A stretch of DNA of 11,098 nt, from positions 1-11,098 of the forward strand of contig CAJWAY010000036.1 in the NCBI GenBank assembly GCA_913020685.1, in the 5' to 3' direction. The number at the start of each line of letters is the position of its first letter. Positions within the stretch are counted from its first letter, which is position 1. The DNA is from an uncultured Flavobacteriaceae bacterium. Its GTDB lineage: Bacteria > Bacteroidota > Bacteroidia > Flavobacteriales > Flavobacteriaceae. The notes beneath the pieces were generated by a model. That model did not search any database, was not told the DNA's origin, and worked only from the letters and a program-made list of their open reading frames with translations. Made by a program: the position numbers and the translations under genes. Shown here piece by piece: positions 6,856-11,098 of this stretch.

Positions 6856-7767
6856 TTAGCTGGAGGATATATTGCGCCTATCATTGATGGGTTTTTTGGA
6901 TACCAGATAAACACCTATCAAGATTATAGCACAAGCCAATCCTTTAAGCAAGTCAATAGAATCATTTTCAGTGCAAATGGCATAGCTAATAGCAATGATC
7001 GGTTGTGCGTAAGCAAAAGCTCCCACTGTTGAAGCTTGCAGATTTCTTAGTGCAAAGACGTTAAGTAGGTAGGTTGAAAAAGTAGTACCCAATACCACAA
7101 AAGAAACTCTCCAAATCACATCAAAAGGCATTTTCAGCCAATCAACCTCACTGTATTCTTTTACTGTAACAGGAAAAGTCATTATAAAACCGATTAAAAA
7201 TAACCACTTCATGATTGTGACTACATTGTACTTTTCCGATAATGGTTTTACTACAATTATAAAACCGGAAAAGAAAATAGCATTGATCATTAACAACACA
7301 TTTCCCATCAGGAGATTGGGAGCATTGATAGTATCTTCGGTGCTATGTAAGACTAGGATTAGAGCACCAGTAAACCCCATTGCAATCCCCAAAAATTTTC
7401 TTTTAATAATTTTTTCACCTAAAAAGAGATAGGATAGTAAAAGTATAATTATAGGATTGGTAGTAGCAAATATTCCACTATTTACAGGTGTAGATAGTTC
7501 CAATCCTTTGAAAAAAGAGAGCATATTGATACACATCCCAGTCAAGGCAGCTAAAAACATTCGAAAATAATCCTCAACCTTTATTTTTTCTTTAGGTAAA
7601 AACAAACTAAGTATCCAAAAGAGTAAGGTAGCCCCTGCGGTGCGAATAAATATAAAACCAAATGCCCCTACATATTCTGGCATCACAACCTTGGCAACTG
7701 TATGGTTCAAGCCGTAAATTGTGGTGGCTCCTGCGGCAGCCAAAAGTGCCCAGGATCTATTGTTCAT
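6856..7767 (-). CDS. EamA family transporter (drug/metabolite transporter superfamily)
   Basis: A 303-residue inner-membrane protein with about ten predicted helices in two EamA repeats. Repeat one covers roughly 5-140: helix 1 holds AAAGATTIYGLNHTVAKVVMP, and TNPIIILLLSYLFLGEKI at 103-120 has the conserved Pro and the helix-end GEK. Repeat two covers roughly 150-292 and has AYAQPIIAISYAI at 252-264. The C-terminus is short and basic (KKPINDRR). Family members export or import amino acids, nucleosides or other small metabolites, and the substrate cannot be assigned. The ATG at 7767 lies inside the end of the ArsC/Spx-like gene (11-bp overlap), so the two are translated from one transcript. 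The azurin gene starts 73 bp downstream on the same strand and might be reached by read-through. A role in sugar uptake is not supported. Confidence 0.9.
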   Translation of the reverse strand: MNNRSWALLAAAGATTIYGLNHTVAKVVMPEYVGAFGFIFIRTAGATLLFWILSLFLPKEKIKVEDYFRMFLAALTGMCINMLSFFKGLELSTPVNSGIFATTNPIIILLLSYLFLGEKIIKRKFLGIAMGFTGALILVLHSTEDTINAPNLLMGNVLLMINAIFFSGFIIVVKPLSEKYNVVTIMKWLFLIGFIMTFPVTVKEYSEVDWLKMPFDVIWRVSFVVLGTTFSTYLLNVFALRNLQASTVGAFAYAQPIIAISYAICTENDSIDLLKGLACAIILIGVYLVSKKPINDRRNISSS

Positions 7768-8113
7768 CCAACCATTTTTTTGCAGCAGCTACAACTGCTT
7801 TGCTATTACCAATAAAGATTTTTTCATCATATATCAGAACTGGGCGCTTTAAAAATGTATAGTGTTCCAATAAAAGTGTCCTAAAGTCATGCTCTGAAAG
7901 TTCTCTTTCTTTTAAGTTACGCTTTTTAAACAGTTGTGCACGTCTACTGAACAAAGCCTCATAGCTACCTGCCAGATTTTTTAATTTTTCCAAAAGCTCC
8001 GACGATAACGAATCCTCTTTAATATTTACAATGGTAACAGATCGAGGAAGATTTAATTCTTTATAGATCCGCTGACAAGTATTACAGCTGTTCAAAGAAA
8101 AAAAAGTTCTCAT
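7757..8113 (-). CDS. ArsC/Spx/MgsR-like thioredoxin-fold protein
   Basis: A small cytoplasmic protein of 118 residues from ATG 8113 (MRTFFSLNSCNTC). The CxxC at Cys10/Cys13 follows the first beta strand as in the ArsC/Spx family, and LKRPVLIYDEKIFIGN (88-103) contains the family's Arg90 and cis-Pro91. The arginine that normally follows the glycine in the IGRP motif of true glutaredoxin-dependent arsenate reductases is Asn103 here (IGNS), so arsenate reduction is doubtful. A thiol-redox or Spx-like role is at least as likely. An in-frame GTG at 8128 would add HFNF before the methionine, but the ATG start matches the usual family N-terminus. It is the first gene of an operon with the EamA permease, which overlaps its end by 11 bp. 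No ars operon genes are nearby. Confidence 0.85.
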   Translation of the reverse strand: MRTFFSLNSCNTCQRIYKELNLPRSVTIVNIKEDSLSSELLEKLKNLAGSYEALFSRRAQLFKKRNLKERELSEHDFRTLLLEHYTFLKRPVLIYDEKIFIGNSKAVVAAAKKWLDEQ

Positions 8114-8432
8114 AAAATTAAAATGCACTTACAAAATAAGTCAATAAATGTTAAATATGGGAGTGTTTGCCTAGATTAAAACTTTTTGTTTCTTTTAATT
8201 TTATTCTTTAGTTACAAATCAAACATTAAATATCAAAAAAGCGAAATGTATTTTATTTGAAATCATACAATTTTTAAAGTTGATTTTAAAATGTATTTCC
8301 CACTTTTTGAATATCTGATAAATTGATTTGACTGTAATTTCTGAAAACAACATCTAATTTATTTTAAGCCCTAGAAAAAACTCTCTCTTTTTCCTAAAAT
8401 CCAATACCTTTGCAGTGATTTATAACACTGCG
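8114..8432. other. AT-rich divergent intergenic region
   Basis: These 319 bp separate the minus-strand ArsC-like/EamA pair from the plus-strand cystathionine synthase group. Apart from the -7 element at 8405-8412, I see no gene here. The longest start-to-stop frames I noticed are about a dozen codons (for example ATG 8291 to stop 8326). No SAM-riboswitch-like conserved core or strong hairpin was recognised. For the minus-strand gene, TTATTTTG (8139-8132) is one mismatch from TAnnTTTG but lacks a paired -33 element, so it is not called. Confidence 0.6.
8405..8412 (+). promoter_or_regulatory. -7 promoter element TACCTTTG before the cystathionine synthase gene
   Basis: TACCTTTG is an exact match to the Bacteroidetes -7 consensus TAnnTTTG. 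No TTTG or TTG is present about 19-23 nt upstream, so the -33 element is missing or weak. Transcription would begin near 8418-8420, leaving a leader of only about 13-15 nt before ATG 8433. This placement also argues against the upstream GTG at 8415 as a start. Confidence 0.55.
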
Positions 8433-9584
8433 ATGGATAAAAAACTACGTTTTAACAGTGCCGCCATTCATGGAGGTCAGCAGCCGGACAAGGCATATGG
8501 AGCGGTGATGCCGCCCATTTATCAAACCTCTACCTATGCCCAAACCACTCCTGGAGGGCATCAAGGATATGAATACAGTCGTACGCACAATCCAACACGA
8601 ACCGCCCTAGAGCGATCCATCGCAAGCATAGAAAATGCAAAACACGGTTTGGCCTTTGCCTCCGGTATGGCGGCCATGGATACCGTTCTCAAACTCTTTC
8701 AACCTGGTGACGAGATAATCTCTACCAACGATCTTTATGGTGGGTCGTTCAGACTCATGACTAAAATCTTTCAAAAATATGGATTGAAGATACACTTTGT
8801 CAATATGGAAAACGTTGAAAACTTTAAACCCCTTCTCAACAATAAAACACGACTCATCTGGATTGAAACCCCTACCAATCCAATGATGAAGGTGGTGGAT
8901 ATTCAAGCTATTACTTCTCTTGGAAAAATCCACGACGTATTAGTAGCAGTCGATAATACATTTGCATCTCCTTATTTACAACAACCCTTAAATTTAGGAG
9001 CCGATATCGTTATGCATTCTGCCACCAAATATCTCGCCGGGCATAGCGATACTATTATTGGATTATTGGCAGTAAATGACGATGTCCTTTACGAACAACT
9101 TGCTTTTATCCAAAACTCGGGTGGAGGCGTTCCCGGTCCTATGGACTGCTTTTTGGCTCTTAGAGGCATCAAAACTCTTCACTTGAGGATGCAAAGACAT
9201 TGCGAAAATGGCGCTGCTGTTGCTATTCACCTTAAAGAGCACCCCAAAATAGAAAAGGTCTATTGGCCAGGTTTTGTCAATCATCCCAATCACGAGGTAG
9301 CAAAAAAACAAATGAAAGCCTTTGGTGGAATGCTCTCTTTTGTCCCAAAAGGTGGAGATTTAGCAACGGCCAAGGAAATTCTGGAAAAATTTGAAATTTT
9401 TACTTTGGCCGAATCCTTAGGAGGAGTCGAAAGTTTGGCTGGTCATCCTGCCTCCATGACTCATGCTTCTATCCCCAAAGAAATTCGTGAACAAAGTGGA
9501 GTGGTGGATGGGTTGATTCGCCTCAGCATTGGCATTGAAGATGTTCAGGATCTGATCGAAGATCTGGATCAGGCCATTCCATAG
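8433..9584 (+). CDS. metB: Cystathionine gamma-synthase family PLP enzyme
   Basis: A 383-residue cytoplasmic enzyme of the Cys/Met-metabolism PLP family. Key features: GAVMPPIYQTSTYAQ at 23-37; YSRTHNPTR at 48-56, with the Tyr and Arg that bind the PLP phosphate of the neighbouring subunit; ASGMAA at 76-81; AVDNTFASP at 172-180, with Asp174 contacting the pyridine nitrogen; and HSATKYLAGHSD at 195-206, with Lys199 as the Schiff-base lysine. SLGGVESL near residue 330 is typical of gamma-synthases and gamma-lyases, unlike SLGDxET in methionine gamma-lyase. It probably joins an activated homoserine to cysteine for methionine synthesis. Cystathionine gamma-lyase activity cannot be excluded by sequence alone, so the symbol is provisional. 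The ATG at 8433 is chosen over GTG 8415, which would lie before the expected transcription start. lpxH follows after 16 bp. Confidence 0.9.
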   Translation: MDKKLRFNSAAIHGGQQPDKAYGAVMPPIYQTSTYAQTTPGGHQGYEYSRTHNPTRTALERSIASIENAKHGLAFASGMAAMDTVLKLFQPGDEIISTNDLYGGSFRLMTKIFQKYGLKIHFVNMENVENFKPLLNNKTRLIWIETPTNPMMKVVDIQAITSLGKIHDVLVAVDNTFASPYLQQPLNLGADIVMHSATKYLAGHSDTIIGLLAVNDDVLYEQLAFIQNSGGGVPGPMDCFLALRGIKTLHLRMQRHCENGAAVAIHLKEHPKIEKVYWPGFVNHPNHEVAKKQMKAFGGMLSFVPKGGDLATAKEILEKFEIFTLAESLGGVESLAGHPASMTHASIPKEIREQSGVVDGLIRLSIGIEDVQDLIEDLDQAIP

Positions 9585-9600
9585 AATAATTTTATTTTTC

Positions 9601-10356
9601 ATGGAACTTCCAAAAAATAAAAAAATATACTTTGCCTCTGACAATCATTTGGGTTTACCCCATTCAGAAGCGAGTCGAGTTCGGGAGAAGCATTTTGTAT
9701 CATGGCTGGAACAGGTACGAAAAGATGCTGCAGCCATTTATTTGTTGGGAGATCTATTTGATTTTTGGTTTGAATACAAGACCGTAGTCCCCAAAGGCTT
9801 TGTCAGGGTATTGGGTAAATTGGCCGAGCTTTCTGATTCGGGTATTCCCATTACCTTTTTTATAGGCAATCACGACTTGTGGATGAGGGATTATTTTCAA
9901 AAAGAATTGAACATAACCGTATACCGTCAACCCATCACCCTGACCGTTGGAACCACCCGTTTTTTAATTGGTCATGGTGACGGGTTGGGACCAGGAGACA
10001 AGGGCTACAAGCGAATGAAAAAGGTATTTACCAATCCCTTTTCACAGTGGCTCTTTCGCTGGCTGCATCCCGATTTGGGAGTCCGATTGGGTCAATATCT
10101 ATCCCAAAAGAATAAATTTATCTCTGGTGAGGAGGATGTCAAGTTTTTGGGAGAGGACAAAGAACGGCTTGTGGCTTATTCCCTAAAAAAATTAAAAGAG
10201 GAACACTTCGATTATTTTGTTTTCGGCCACCGTCATTTGCCTATGGAAATTGAGTTGAATCAAAATTCTAAATATATCAATTTAGGAGATTGGATCACCC
10301 ATAATACCTATTCGGTTTTTGATGGAACCACTATGACATTAAAAACTTGGAAATAA
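9601..10356 (+). CDS. lpxH: UDP-2,3-diacylglucosamine diphosphatase (LpxH)
   Basis: A 251-residue calcineurin-like metallophosphoesterase (E. coli LpxH is 240). Metal-site motifs in order: SDNHLG (Asp14, His16), GDLFDFW (Asp51, Asp54), GNHD (Asn90, His91, Asp92), GHGD (His125) and FGHRH (His210, His212), all present. LpxH hydrolyses UDP-2,3-diacylglucosamine to lipid X at the inner face of the inner membrane, the fourth step of lipid A synthesis. The insert between GHGD and GHRH (about 130-205), rich in aromatic and basic residues (KKVFTNPFSQWLFRWLHPDLG), is where LpxH proteins have their lipid-binding helical cap. The gene lies 16 bp after the cystathionine synthase gene and 9 bp before hflX, so the three probably share a transcript. 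No Shine-Dalgarno sequence is evident. Confidence 0.92.
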   Translation: MELPKNKKIYFASDNHLGLPHSEASRVREKHFVSWLEQVRKDAAAIYLLGDLFDFWFEYKTVVPKGFVRVLGKLAELSDSGIPITFFIGNHDLWMRDYFQKELNITVYRQPITLTVGTTRFLIGHGDGLGPGDKGYKRMKKVFTNPFSQWLFRWLHPDLGVRLGQYLSQKNKFISGEEDVKFLGEDKERLVAYSLKKLKEEHFDYFVFGHRHLPMEIELNQNSKYINLGDWITHNTYSVFDGTTMTLKTWK

Positions 10357-10365
10357 GTTTAGCTG

Positions 10366-11098
10366 ATGATCGAAGCCAAGTCGCTTACGCTTGAAAACAC
10401 TGTGATCGTTGGGATCATGAATATCCGGCAGGATGAGACCCAATCCAAGGAATACCTTGACGAATTAGCCTTTTTAGCATATACTGCAGGAGGAATGGTA
10501 CTCAAACGTTTTATCCAAAAAATGCGGATCCCCAATCCCAAAACCTTTATTGGGTCGGGAAAAATGTCAGAAGTCGAACATTTTGTTAGCAAAAATGAAG
10601 TGACTACCGTAGTTTTTGATGATGAGCTGACCCCCGCTCAACAAGGAAATATCGAAAAAATATTACGTTGTAAAATATTGGATCGTACCGGTTTGATTCT
10701 AGATATTTTTGCCCAACGTGCCCAAACCAGTTATGCCCGTACTCAAGTAGAACTTGCTCAATATGAGTACTTGTTACCCCGATTAAAGGGACTTTGGACC
10801 CATTTGGAACGTCAACGTGGGGGGATTGGAATGCGCGGACCAGGGGAAACAGAAATCGAAACAGACCGTCGAATTGTCCGGGATAAAATTTCGCTTTTGA
10901 AGAAAAAGTTGATCACAATCGACAAACAAATGACTATTCAAAGGGGCAACCGAGGGGCATTAGTCAGGGTAGCGCTAGTTGGCTACACCAATGTTGGCAA
11001 ATCGACTTTAATGAATGTTATTGCAAAAAGTGATGTTTTTGCCGAAAACAAACTTTTTGCTACCCTTGACACTACAGTTCGTAAAGTGGTCATTGATA
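10366..11098 (+). CDS. hflX: Ribosome-associated GTPase HflX, 3' end cut by window edge
   Basis: Open from ATG 10366 to the window edge (244 codons); HflX is about 400 residues, so the rest of the G domain and the C-terminal part lie outside. The N-terminal HflX domain (1 to about 195) shows the usual pattern: FIGSGKMSEV (61-70), VVFDDELTPAQQGNIEK (82-98), ILDRTGLILDIFAQRAQTSYARTQVELAQYEYLLPRL (104-140) and the glycine-rich loop GGIGMRGPGETEIE (152-165). The G domain starts with the G1/P-loop GYTNVGKST (206-214) and the switch I region FATLDTTVRK (231-240). HflX splits stalled or hibernating ribosomes under stress. It begins 9 bp after the lpxH stop and is probably in the same transcript. Confidence 0.95.
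   Translation, partial: MIEAKSLTLENTVIVGIMNIRQDETQSKEYLDELAFLAYTAGGMVLKRFIQKMRIPNPKTFIGSGKMSEVEHFVSKNEVTTVVFDDELTPAQQGNIEKILRCKILDRTGLILDIFAQRAQTSYARTQVELAQYEYLLPRLKGLWTHLERQRGGIGMRGPGETEIETDRRIVRDKISLLKKKLITIDKQMTIQRGNRGALVRVALVGYTNVGKSTLMNVIAKSDVFAENKLFATLDTTVRKVVID

Noticed and set aside
6859..7032. Open plus-strand frame across the EamA 3' end
   Set aside because: Antisense to the EamA gene and lacks any motif or promoter support.
8291..8326. Eleven-codon plus-strand ORF (MYFPLFEYLIN)
   Set aside because: Too short in an AT-rich spacer, with no ribosome site and no link to the next gene.
8114..8404. Possible SAM riboswitch upstream of the cystathionine synthase gene
   Set aside because: No conserved SAM-I or SAM-II core was recognised, and the best promoter element sits downstream of this stretch, leaving almost no leader.
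9552..9572. Inverted repeat CTGATC/GATCAG
   Set aside because: It is inside the last codons of the cystathionine synthase gene, encodes conserved-looking Leu-Ile-Glu-Asp sequence and has no T tract, so it is not supported as a terminator.
10359..10592. Open minus-strand frame of 77 codons
   Set aside because: It is antisense to the well-supported start of hflX and has no recognisable motif.

Overview
The window looks like a chromosomal segment of a marine-type Bacteroidetes, most likely a Flavobacteriaceae member. The reasons are low to moderate GC, almost no Shine-Dalgarno sequences, a TAnnTTTG-type -7 promoter element (TACCTTTG) in front of the cystathionine synthase gene, SxxC-type lipoproteins, and protein families typical of that group (DUF1080 lipoprotein, YicC, LpxH, HflX, GMC oxidoreductase with a gluconate-2-dehydrogenase-subunit-3 partner). 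No rRNA, tRNA, CRISPR array or insertion sequence was seen.

Layout. The left part (1-3762, minus strand) is a tight operon read right to left: a Gfo/Idh/MocA oxidoreductase, a TIM-barrel sugar isomerase/epimerase coupled to it by an ATGA overlap, a DUF1080 (3-keto-disaccharide hydrolase-type) lipoprotein, and then, only 6 bp later, the housekeeping gene yicC, which runs off the left edge. Divergent from it (3910-6270, plus strand) lie a large GMC flavoprotein dehydrogenase and its Tat-signal small subunit. Facing that pair, with 2 bp between the stop codons, is a lipoprotein with a complete azurin-type copper site (6273-6782, minus). Next come an EamA-family permease and an ArsC/Spx-like protein that overlap by 11 bp (6856-8113, minus). 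After a 319-bp AT-rich divergent spacer the right part (8433-11098, plus) holds three closely spaced genes: cystathionine gamma-synthase family enzyme, LpxH, and HflX (cut by the right edge).

How the genes may work together. The centre (836-6782) reads as a pathway for sugars oxidised at C3. By inference, the GMC dehydrogenase, carried across the inner membrane by its Tat partner, oxidises a glycoside outside the cytoplasm and passes electrons to a carrier, for which the azurin-like lipoprotein is a candidate. The DUF1080 lipoprotein would cleave the 3-keto-glycoside, and the cytoplasmic TIM-barrel and Gfo/Idh/MocA enzymes would isomerise or re-reduce the keto-sugar. Substrate and electron route are not shown by the sequence. 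The GMC/azurin block is markedly more AT-rich than the genes at either end, so it may be a more recent acquisition or a region under different constraints.
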